Assembly (NCBI RefSeq): GCF_001434975.1
Contig: NZ_AZEL01000044.1
Location: 59,896-123,895, forward strand
Length of the DNA: 64,000 nucleotides
Source: Lactobacillus gallinarum DSM 10532 = JCM 2011
GTDB taxonomy: Bacteria; Bacillota; Bacilli; Lactobacillales; Lactobacillaceae
Direction of reading: 5' to 3'
Shown: positions 56,501-62,651 of the stretch, one piece after another
How positions within the stretch are numbered: position 1 is the first letter of the stretch
Layout: each line of letters begins with the position of its first letter
Program-made: the position numbers and the translations under genes
The notes under the pieces: model-generated
The model's input: the letters and a program-made list of their open reading frames with translations, nothing else
Told to the model about the DNA's origin: nothing
The model's database searches: none

Positions 56501-56980
56501 CTTAATTTCAGCACCGAAACCAAATGGACTTTCTTCTACTACAATACTGTCATTCTTAAGATAATTCAGGTTACGTTTGTATAAGTCAATATCTACTGTT
56601 TGGGGATTAATATCCAAACGAGTATCTCTATTGCCACCTACCATTGGAAAGAAAACTAAGCGTTTTTTACCGACGAATCCAACTACAGAGACAGAGAAGT
56701 CTGATCCTAGTTGATTATTTTTAATATCAATTACTTGCTCATAAAGTTTACGAATTTGAATAATATTTGAATCTTCATTTAAATCTGGCATTGCTAATAC
56801 AGCCATGACACCAGTACTTTTATCCTCTGTTTTATCAGTAAAGTAAATTCTCAAATTGCTATCTGGATTAACAGGGTTCTTACCAACGGTATAGCCTAAA
56901 TAATCAGCAAGTACATTGATAGATTCTTGGTCACCCATCATGCTATCTAGTACGTCTTTGATTTGTATTTGATCCGCCAT
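53504..56980 (-). CDS. N6-adenine type DNA methyltransferase (large, PglX/Eco57I-like)
   Basis: 1158 residues from the ATG at 56980 (GGAAAG upstream). The AdoMet site is DFSCGGGSFLRGAF (about residue 493), and the catalytic motif IV is IGNPPW (about 684). The N-terminal 430 residues match no family I recognise and show no clear PD-(D/E)xK nuclease. The C-terminal 300 residues are likely the target-recognition region, related to the TaqI-C type (LFILGVLNSYVLDFIL, LRRLPLPQK). It presumably methylates adenine in host DNA to protect against the partner PLD-helicase. Size and architecture resemble PglX of BREX, but pglZ and brxC are missing. Confidence 0.85.
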   Translation of the reverse strand: MADQIQIKDVLDSMMGDQESINVLADYLGYTVGKNPVNPDSNLRIYFTDKTEDKSTGVMAVLAMPDLNEDSNIIQIRKLYEQVIDIKNNQLGSDFSVSVVGFVGKKRLVFFPMVGGNRDTRLDINPQTVDIDLYKRNLNYLKNDSIVVEESPFGFGAEIKIDDKAFRRELSSGFLTMVSLYRKKLSEWITASDLKKYLENLVSDKAKVYIEQNNINELVQDDSYKKVLSTVVDTISLRQLMRRFLEGYYGPDSFNVDGIALGVGDGTLDEAIEKAVNIAKNVSEEKDIKKLNRQKTSIEQLDIFKASFTPEEVEATSQVQIKEGKKDYLANLSKKASKQFELAYGGDLFAGSIGDAATKIDNELAKQNDVDWAKPYIDTKEGNFSFRFEDMPPEAIEKQYEDSMSQNVQITLDKETNKPVVFFGDDEVEQKNKGAYYTDQHFVDYMVNQTVAVEFQKRYDAIKTSLKAGDITQIDNAIKHLLDLKIADFSCGGGSFLRGAFLKIAEQFPMLNALDFPQEIRDKYDFLSNSENSQYLWEDYVMKHMIYGVDIDYKAIIIASLTLTLSSLEHKPKNTKLPQLIGRTLIHANSLINAVPYYKREEVFSKYTKDIAKLRKLKSTDFSAFTKLRDELTEKVLPEAGDVSKYASFLEISCIEFCLPEIFFNEDGTLKSHGGLDIVIGNPPWEVWIPNADEFFSEYDQSYRKLPTKKAKKKLEKALKEKFPEIEEKWNEEQKKYKAGSKYFTSSNAFRFQNWKVDGKKAPAHLNLYKSAIERFSQLGKIDGKYSILVPDNFATDNGAAGLRHLLFDHYHVMEFLSFANRKKIFKAVDIRYKFGCLTYEGKDQSNKDNNFNVFFYQTDLENLNNSSAKYRYPINFLKQVEPEGYNMVETPDKKTFDLFRKIQTAFPLLRESKIISFSYELNRTYDSTLFDPINNGSDQIPMYEGKYMNQFKLLPSKVKYGIKSDQIPNALTSKVNSYRIALRTVASATNQRSLIATLLPPNTISSNSLVTQNMPTKMKLSDKLFILGVLNSYVLDFILRQLISINVNNIYLRRLPLPQKVDFRDADKIIEIVAYLLKENTGYYNDLKGLAFGDVYQNYDHDQLVADLNARIMIDFNLTRQEVVTLMHTFESANHMKDVQDETQRILDSYDRLSEEN

Positions 56981-57077
56981 TTTTCTTTCCACTTTCTTCT
57001 TAATTACTTAATATTATTTTAAAACAATGGGTTAAATTTTGCTCATAATATCAGTAGTTTTAAGCTCTGTTTTGCGT

Positions 57078-57112
57078 ATAAAAAACTGCTAATCCGAAAT
57101 ATTAGCAGTCTA
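57078..57112 (-). terminator. Terminator after the HEPN-motif gene
   Basis: Minus-strand stem ACTGCTAATA/TATTAGCAGT (interrupted) followed by TTTTTTATA. It separates the HEPN gene from the methyltransferase gene. Confidence 0.8.
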
Positions 57113-57115
57113 TTT

Positions 57116-58477
57116 TTAATTTTCATCGCTATCTTTATTACCTAAATTTGCAGCTTTCCATAAATCATATGTGCTACTCCAATTGCCCAAGAACATAATA
57201 TTAGCAATAATTTTATATGCTATATCATACCAATCTTTAATTAAAGCAGTATCATCTTCTGTTAACTGCTCACCATTATGTGTAATTTCTGATCTGAGGT
57301 CATATGCTCTCTTAATATTTCTAGTTTCAAGATTTATTTGGCTATCATTACAAATTAGACTAATAGTAGAAACTAGTTGATCTTCAATAGAAGTGGATAA
57401 TGTATCTTTCCAAAGATCCTCTTTTTTTAATTTACTTTCCAATTTATCAGGATCTTGTTCTAACATAGTTTCAAGCGAAATCATAATTTGTAAAAACTGC
57501 TTTGTCAGATTAGAGTTAACTATTCCATCACCGATCCAATCAATCGCTCTTGCACCTTGCTTTTGAAGTGATGTAAGTTTATCAGATTCTGTAGCAATTA
57601 AAGGAATTATTGGCATCCACTGTTTATCAAAATTCATAGTTGCATGGGGTCTCTTGTCGGGATCAATACCCGTTGATGCGCTCCAGTCACCTTCCAAAAT
57701 TCCAGGAGTCTGTTTGTTATAAAAATGTCCATTTTTCTTTGTAATCTGATAAAGTCCATCTTCTTGAATAATGTGTTGACTTAGTTCTAATATCTGACTA
57801 GGTCTATGATTAAAGCCATTCAGAAAATTAATAATATTATTTACATTATTAGCAATATTCAAAGCATGATAATAACCTTTATCACTCTTTCCAGTATCAA
57901 TTACAGATACTCCTAATAAAATATCTTCAGGTTGAACTAAAGTCTTAATTTTAGGATTTTCTTCTGCTTTTAAGTTTAAATTTTCTGGGATTTTCTTTAG
58001 AAATTCACGACCACTAATAATAATGATGTTAGGGCCCAAATTTATTTTTTCTTGATATTCAAAATTAAATAATCTAAAGAAATAAACCCTATAATCCGGA
58101 ATTTTAATTTTCTCAATAAAATCGTTTATTGTATTCAAATCATACGATTCATCACTTGCAACAATACCTACAATAAAATCACTAACCTTAGATGATATTT
58201 GATCAATATCATATTCAACCTTTTCAGCATTAAATACTAACTGAATATTGTCTAAAAGACTAACAAACTTTTTATGTACAGCTTTTGTAATAAACACATA
58301 ATTGCCAACAAATTTAAGTGCATGTAAGTTATTTTTTAAATCCTTCCTTATATCTCTTGCTACCTCGTATTCTCCCGAATCTATTCTCTGACAATATTGA
58401 ATATTTTCCCTCCTCATTTGACCAATAATTCGTTTAATTTGTTTTGCCAAATTAGGAAGATTTCTTGTATTAGTCAT
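57116..58477 (-). CDS. HEPN-motif protein (Apea-like), possible RNase in a defence module
   Basis: 453 residues, no signal peptide. The C-terminal part looks like an Apea-type HEPN domain: an alpha-helical stretch with ISLETMLEQDPDK, IKRAYDLRSEITHNG and WYDIAYKIIANIMF. R395 and H400 form the RxxxxH ribonuclease motif. The N-terminal 300 residues are unrecognised. HEPN RNases are common in anti-phage and toxin modules. It sits immediately upstream of the methyltransferase/PLD-helicase pair but has its own terminator, so it may be regulated separately. Function is inferred from the motif and neighbours. Confidence 0.75.
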   Translation of the reverse strand: MTNTRNLPNLAKQIKRIIGQMRRENIQYCQRIDSGEYEVARDIRKDLKNNLHALKFVGNYVFITKAVHKKFVSLLDNIQLVFNAEKVEYDIDQISSKVSDFIVGIVASDESYDLNTINDFIEKIKIPDYRVYFFRLFNFEYQEKINLGPNIIIISGREFLKKIPENLNLKAEENPKIKTLVQPEDILLGVSVIDTGKSDKGYYHALNIANNVNNIINFLNGFNHRPSQILELSQHIIQEDGLYQITKKNGHFYNKQTPGILEGDWSASTGIDPDKRPHATMNFDKQWMPIIPLIATESDKLTSLQKQGARAIDWIGDGIVNSNLTKQFLQIMISLETMLEQDPDKLESKLKKEDLWKDTLSTSIEDQLVSTISLICNDSQINLETRNIKRAYDLRSEITHNGEQLTEDDTALIKDWYDIAYKIIANIMFLGNWSSTYDLWKAANLGNKDSDEN

Positions 58478-58497
58478 TACTAGATATCCTTTCTTAA

Positions 58498-58535
58498 CGA
58501 AAGAGCCTTTGGTTTTTACGACTAAGAGCTTTTAC
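58498..58535 (-). terminator. Imperfect hairpin after the small secreted protein gene
   Basis: Minus-strand AGCTCTTAGT pairs imperfectly with ACCAAAGGCT and is followed by a short T-run. It is homologous in sequence to the hairpin at 58963-58996 that flanks the same gene on the other side. Confidence 0.5.
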
Positions 58536-58550
58536 TTAAAAAGATAATTT

Positions 58551-58880
58551 TTACCTTACATTCTTAAACCATCTAGCATCGTTTCTTAAAATTGCCCAAT
58601 AATGTCCACCACGTTTAATCTGCCATGCATAGTGAGTGCCAGGTGAACGAAGTTTCAAATACGTACCTTTCTTAATAGGTGTCTTATGAATAAATTTCAT
58701 TTGATACATTGCAGCACCGCGAGGCACATATGGCTTATATCTATAAACTTTCTCAGTTGTTTTTACAGTATGCCACTTTTCAGAATACTTGCTCACAGCT
58801 TGGATATTCTGAGCAGTTGAAACACTAAAACTAGCAAAGGTTAAACTAATCAATGCCAGTAACATTGTTATTTTATTCAT
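58551..58880 (-). CDS. Small secreted basic protein of unknown function
   Basis: 109 residues. Signal peptide MNKITMLLALISLTFASFSV, cleaved near AQNIQA. The mature part has WHTVKTTEKVYRYKPYVPRG, KKGTYLKLRSPGTHYAWQIK and HYWAILRNDARWF, rich in basic and aromatic residues like the proteins at 31309 and 41442. No domain was recognised. It is flanked by two related hairpin repeats (58498 and 58963), suggesting movement or duplication of a gene-plus-terminator unit. Confidence 0.75.
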   Translation of the reverse strand: MNKITMLLALISLTFASFSVSTAQNIQAVSKYSEKWHTVKTTEKVYRYKPYVPRGAAMYQMKFIHKTPIKKGTYLKLRSPGTHYAWQIKRGGHYWAILRNDARWFKNVR

Positions 58881-58962
58881 ATACTCTCTTCTCCTTTACT
58901 CCCAATACAAGCTTATTATATAAGAGAAAATTCAGTATGACCTAAAATGTTATTAACTCATC

Positions 58963-58996
58963 AAAAAAGCCCTTAGTTTTTCCAGCTAAGAGCTTC
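58963..58996 (-). terminator. Terminator after the tRNA-like RNA
   Basis: Minus-strand stem AGCTCTTAG/CTAAGGGCT then TTTTTTGATG, about 17 bases after the tRNA-like element. Confidence 0.8.
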
Positions 58997-59012
58997 TACT
59001 TTATTCAAATAT

Positions 59013-59093
59013 TGAGGATGATGGGAATTGAACCCATATCTTGCTTATTAATATTAAATAAGCCTGTCTTCCCTGTTAGACGACTGATCCTCA
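59013..59093 (-). ncRNA. Non-canonical tRNA-like RNA (pseudo-tRNA)
   Basis: The 81-nt element has a perfect 7-bp acceptor-like stem TGAGGAT/ATCCTCA and a good T-arm, ATGGG-TTCAATT-CCCAT. A D-like arm GTCT-AACAGGGA-AGAC is present. The anticodon-like arm is wrong: a 7-bp stem GCTTATT/AATAAGC with loop TAATATT, which lacks the invariant T33 position and a clear anticodon. There are also extra bases between acceptor and D arm, one extra base after the T-arm, and no encoded CCA. It is not a standard tRNA. A terminator follows at once. Pseudo-tRNAs of this kind are known in Bacillus; the role here is unknown. Confidence 0.65.
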
Positions 59094-59182
59094 AAACAAC
59101 CTCCACTTACGTGGAGAAATTTTAACGTATTACAAAGTGTACCTTCTTCAAATAGGATCACCTCCACACATGTGGAGAAAAA
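59094..59182 (-). CRISPR. Type I-E CRISPR remnant: two repeats, one 33-nt spacer
   Basis: Two 28-base repeats start 61 bases apart, the exact type I-E period. The repeat at 59155-59182 is GGATCACCTCCACACATGTG then GAGAAAAA on the plus strand; its complement has the CTCCAC..GTGGAGGTGATCC form of Lactobacillus I-E repeats. The copy at 59094-59121 keeps CCTCCAC..GTGGAGAAA but is degenerate at its end, as a terminal repeat would be. The spacer is 59122-59154. Direction by this criterion is minus, so the leader side would be above 59182. No cas genes are in the window. Confidence 0.75.
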
Positions 59183-59248
59183 TTTTATCATCAATCCTAT
59201 CAGTGCAACCAAATGTTCGTATTAATTATACCAATTTAAGCCAAACTA

Positions 59249-59274
59249 AAAAAGCCCCAAACGGGACTTTCTTC
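59249..59274 (-). terminator. Terminator after the purD remnant
   Basis: Minus-strand stem AAAGTCCC/GGGGCTTT with GTTT loop, then TTTTTT, a few bases after the purD stop. Confidence 0.85.
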
Positions 59275-59280
59275 ACACAT

Positions 59281-60345
59281 CTAATCTCTCAAAGCACGAT
59301 TGCCAATATCATGGCGGTAGAAGCAATCTGGCAGATCAAGCTTGCTCAAATATGAATAAACATTATCTTGCGCCTGGACCAAATTGTCAGCTTCCGAAAT
59401 CACCATAAACAGGCGGCCGCCATCACCTGTCAGATTATCCAAATCACCTTTCACGTTGGCATAATCGATATAGGTATTAGTACCTTCAGGCAACTTGCCG
59501 ATCTTCACATTAGGAGCCGGATGCGTTGGATAGCCTTTGCTGCAGACAACTACGCCTAACACTGACTGATCGTTTTCTTCAATTTCAGGCAATTTTTCAT
59601 GATTTACTGCTGCGTCAATCAGTTCCGCAAAGTCATTTTTAACTCGAGGCAAGACAACTTGAGTTTCAGGATCACCTAAGCGAACGTTATATTCAATGAC
59701 CTTTGGACCACCTTCCGTCATCATCAAGCCAATATACAAAACGCCGCAGTAGTGGTAATCGCCTTGAACTAAACCATTCATCGTGGGCTTCACGATCTCG
59801 TGGATCATTCTTTGACGATCTTCTTTTTTCAGTTGTGGCAAAGGAGAATATGATCCCATGCCACCAGTGTTTGGACCCTTGTCGCCATCGCCAACTCGCT
59901 TATGATCTTGCGCCATTGGCAAAATAGTGAACTGATCTTCAGAAACAACCACAAACATTGAATATTCAGGACCAACCAGACATTCTTCAAGGACCACAGC
60001 AGTTTGACCACCAGCAAACATTTCCTTAATCGTTTCTTGAGCAACAGCCTCATTTTGAGCAATGGTTACGCCTTTACCACCAGCTAAACCATCTTCTTTG
60101 ATCACCACTGGATAATCGAAGTTCTTCAAACCTGCAATACAAGTTTCAGCACTGGCATAAGTTTCATAGCGAGCCGTTGGGATGTTGTATTTACTCATGA
60201 ATCGCAAAGCATAATCTTTTGAGCCTTCTAATTGTGCCGCTCTTTGGTTAGGGCCGAAAATCTTTTGTCCTGCCTTTTCAAATTTATCAGTAATGCCAGC
60301 ACAAAGACATTTTCTGGACCAACAAATGTCCAATCGACCTTTTTA
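59281..60345 (-). pseudogene. purD: Phosphoribosylamine-glycine ligase (PurD), 5' part deleted and frameshifted
   Basis: The ATP-grasp part is intact from about GITDKFEKAGQKIFGPNQRA to the natural C-terminus (DCFYRHDIGNRALRD), including DGLAGGKGVTIA and VIEYNVRLGDPETQ. The usual N-terminal 60-70 residues (glycine/phosphoribosylamine domain start) are gone. Remaining PurD sequence VDWTFVGPENVFV appears at the tail of the flavodoxin-like reading frame; a missing G near 60299-60301 (GTG-CTGG for GTGGCTGG) puts the rest out of frame. So a deletion joined the two genes and a single-base lesion followed. The enzyme of the second step of purine synthesis is inactive here. Confidence 0.85.
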
Positions 60346-60902
60346 TTTTTACCACCATCACGTGCAATAAACTCACGGATCAATTCAGTACTATCACCCG
60401 AACCATAGCCACCTTCAGAAAGGAATGGTGCAATCTCCTTGTTAGAAAACTCGCCGTCATATTCAAGTAGGAATGCCCTCATTGGTTGACTTAAAGTCAT
60501 TGCCCAGGTCTGATAGCCTAAGTAAATTGTGTCATATTGACTCAAATCGGGTAACTGCATTTCAAGCTCTGGTGAATCGTTTTTAATTCTTTTACAGTTA
60601 GCGCGATTGAGCGTTTTACGGTAATTTGCTGGATAAGGATTTCTTAAAGTAATTTCTAAAATATCAGCACCGGTTTCGCGCGCAATTTTACTTGCGAGCA
60701 ACTTAGTTGAACCGGAACACGACCAAAAGATAATGATGCTTTTGGCATCTTTAGTTAATTTTCTAACTGGTTGACCATCGGATGGAGTGCCATAACCATT
60801 CTCCCAATCATAGCCACGTCTTTCTAATTGATTTGCGCGAATATCTTCACCATTAATTTGTCCAGCAACTGAACCTAAATCTGAATAAGTACGACCAAAC
60901 AT
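60228..60902 (-). CDS. Flavodoxin-like protein, C-terminus replaced by purD-derived sequence
   Basis: 225 codons. After a 45-residue N-terminal region the flavodoxin fold begins: SIIIFWSCSGSTKLLASKIA (FMN phosphate loop), YDTIYLGYQTWAMTLSQPMR and ISEGGYGSGDSTELIRE-like FLSEGGYGSGDSTELIRE. The native end seems lost after FIARDGG. The following 35 residues read through purD sequence in frame (VDWTFVGPENVF) and then out of frame (VLALLINLKRQ) to a stop. About 25-30 residues of the usual flavodoxin end, including the last helix, are probably missing. Whether it folds is uncertain. Confidence 0.7.
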   Translation of the reverse strand: MFGRTYSDLGSVAGQINGEDIRANQLERRGYDWENGYGTPSDGQPVRKLTKDAKSIIIFWSCSGSTKLLASKIARETGADILEITLRNPYPANYRKTLNRANCKRIKNDSPELEMQLPDLSQYDTIYLGYQTWAMTLSQPMRAFLLEYDGEFSNKEIAPFLSEGGYGSGDSTELIREFIARDGGKNKKVDWTFVGPENVFVLALLINLKRQDKRFSALTKERHN

Positions 60903-61005
60903 AATTTTCTTTCCCCTCTTGTTCTCAATTGTTACTACAAGTATAAGGCGAGCAAGAGAGTGTGAAAATTACTTAATGTTGATGCTGGTATACGTTAAAA
61001 GTATA

Positions 61006-61042
61006 AAAAAGCTCAATCCTCATTTGAGAATTGAGCTAATTT
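61006..61042 (-). terminator. Terminator after the SPFH-domain gene
   Basis: Minus-strand stem AGCTCAATTCTC/GAGGATTGAGCT followed by TTTTTTAT. Confidence 0.9.
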
Positions 61043-61924
61043 TTATTCATCTTTCTTATCGTCGCTTGCATCCCACACCTTTTTCAAAGCGGGAACCTTA
61101 CCCAAGTCAGTCATTTCATCCTTGCCAACCACGATTAAGTTGTTAGGACCTTGAGCTAATTGGTTGAAGCTGTCTAGACTCTGGTTTCTGAAGTATCCTT
61201 CGCCGGCCTTTGACAAGGCTTCTTGCATCTTTTGTACACGATAAGCATCGGCATCAGCCTGCGTCTTAACAGCTTCAGCGTTGGCCTTAGCAGTAGCAAC
61301 CAAAGCATCGTTCTTAGCCTTAGTGGTCATTTCAATGGTACGAGCTTCACCTTCGGCCTTAGCAATTGCGGCAGTCTTTTCACGGTCGGCAGTAAGTTGT
61401 TTGTCCATGGCACGTTGAATTTCAGCACTTGGTAAAAGTTCATCAACGTTGACACGAACGACCTTGATACCGTAGATATCAGTCAGGTCACCAGTTGCAG
61501 TGAAAAGTTGATCGTTAATTTCCTTAGTTGAGCCAAGGGCTGCGTTCAAATCCATACGACCAATAATGTCACGCAAGTGACCACGGATTAATTGCACCAT
61601 TGATTCAACTGAGTCGGTGTTGTTGTAGAAGTAACGGTATGAATCAGTGACCAAGTAGTTCAAAGTTAAACTAGTAGAAATTTCAGCGTTATCTTTGGTA
61701 ATAATTGAGTACTTAGAAATCTCAAGTGGTTGAAGTGCTAATGGAACTTTGCGAATTCTTTGGAAAAGTGGCCAGACAAAGATAAATCCAGCTTTTACTG
61801 TCTTAGAATACTTACCCAAGGTTTCAACCAAACCTTCATTATTTTGTGGAACAATTCTAAAACCAAAACAAACATACACAATAACTAAAACAACAATAAT
61901 GCCAATAATAATTCTTACCATCAT
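61043..61924 (-). CDS. SPFH/Band 7 domain membrane protein (QmcA/stomatin-like)
   Basis: 293 residues. One N-terminal membrane helix (IIIGIIVVLVIVYVCFG), then the PHB/SPFH domain (about 22-190) with RIVPQNNEGLVETLGKYSKT and GIKVVRVNVDELLPSAEIQ. An Ala/Lys/Glu-rich coiled coil (about 185-245) follows. Such proteins oligomerise on membranes and organise membrane domains or modulate FtsH-type proteolysis. It begins 17 bases after the RelB/DinJ gene, so the antitoxin and this gene are co-transcribed. Confidence 0.93.
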   Translation of the reverse strand: MMVRIIIGIIVVLVIVYVCFGFRIVPQNNEGLVETLGKYSKTVKAGFIFVWPLFQRIRKVPLALQPLEISKYSIITKDNAEISTSLTLNYLVTDSYRYFYNNTDSVESMVQLIRGHLRDIIGRMDLNAALGSTKEINDQLFTATGDLTDIYGIKVVRVNVDELLPSAEIQRAMDKQLTADREKTAAIAKAEGEARTIEMTTKAKNDALVATAKANAEAVKTQADADAYRVQKMQEALSKAGEGYFRNQSLDSFNQLAQGPNNLIVVGKDEMTDLGKVPALKKVWDASDDKKDE

Positions 61925-61941
61925 AATTTTTACCTCAAAAC

Positions 61942-62256
61942 TTAGTTGTCTTTCTTTTCATTCTTTTCCGCATCAAGCCTCTTGGCGACATCTCCAAGCA
62001 AATCTTCCCTTCCGGTCAATGTGTTCAGGCGCTCGTCAAGCAGTTTGGCGTATTCATATTTATTCATTTGATCCAAATTATCCCATGCATTTGGAATCTC
62101 TACTCTGAAAGGAATACCATTATGAAGAATAATCTGATCATAGAACATGTTAATTGCCGTAGCTGAATTTAACCCCAGCTTTTTCAGAATAGCTTCTGCC
62201 TTTTCCTTCTTTTCTGGATTCATTCTGACATAAAGTCCTGTTGTTTTTTCTGCCAT
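61942..62256 (-). CDS. RelB/DinJ family antitoxin without a visible toxin partner
   Basis: 104 residues. The N-terminal ribbon-helix-helix shows TTGLYVRMNPEKKEKAEAIL and KKLGLNSATAINMFYDQIIL, then the interaction region GIPFRVEIPNAWDNLDQMNK. DinJ/RelB antitoxins bind YafQ/RelE toxins and their own operator. The next gene is SPFH, not a toxin, and nothing toxin-like lies before it. It may be an orphan or act on another locus. GGAGT precedes the start. Confidence 0.88.
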   Translation of the reverse strand: MAEKTTGLYVRMNPEKKEKAEAILKKLGLNSATAINMFYDQIILHNGIPFRVEIPNAWDNLDQMNKYEYAKLLDERLNTLTGREDLLGDVAKRLDAEKNEKKDN

Positions 62257-62410
62257 AATTTTTACTCCTTTCTGAATTTGATACTATTATATATCGTTTG
62301 CATATAAATTGCATATATTTTTGTAAAATATTTCATTTTGAATTAATCGATCTTAATAGCTAAAAATAGGTTTGGTTTTCAGAGTATACTTATATTTATA
62401 GAAAGTGAAA

Positions 62411-62593
62411 ATGAAGGAAACAACAATAAAAACTAACAGAAATTCAAAGATTAAGAAAAACAAGTCTAACTTTTGGGATATTCTTCCTCAAATCAATAAC
62501 AAAGAAAAAAGACAAGAAATTGAAGGGTTAGGTTATAATCCTTCCGAACAACGTGCTGTTGGTAAAGAAAGAATTACTGATAAAAAGTGCTGA
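62411..62593 (+). CDS. Small lysine-rich protein of unknown function
   Basis: 60 residues from ATG 62411 (weak AAAGTG site upstream): MKETTIKTNRNSKIKKNKSN, then FWDILPQINNKEKRQEIEGL and NPSEQRAVGKERITDKKC. It is highly basic at the N-terminus, with no signal peptide or domain. A TATACT box at 62386 could be its -10. It lies convergent to the helveticin gene and ends at a shared terminator. It may be a short regulatory protein or a spurious frame; the terminator directly after it supports a real gene. Confidence 0.55.
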   Translation: MKETTIKTNRNSKIKKNKSNFWDILPQINNKEKRQEIEGLGYNPSEQRAVGKERITDKKC

Positions 62594-62632
62594 TAGTCTT
62601 CATAAGCAAAGACACATCAGCACTTTTTTACT
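62580..62632. terminator. Bidirectional terminator between the small gene and the helveticin gene
   Basis: Stem AAAAAGTGCTGAT/ATCAGCACTTTTTT with a long loop, flanked by A and T runs, between convergent genes. Confidence 0.85.
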
Positions 62633-62651
62633 TGGTTAAATTTTTATTATT

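Noticed and set aside
50052..56980. Calling the methyltransferase and helicase a BREX or DISARM system
   Set aside because: No pglZ, brxC/pglY, brxA/B, drmA or drmB genes are visible; similarity is limited to single components.
59013..59093. Ordinary tRNA gene
   Set aside because: The anticodon arm has 7 bp with a loop lacking T33 and a valid anticodon, and extra bases separate the acceptor and D arms.
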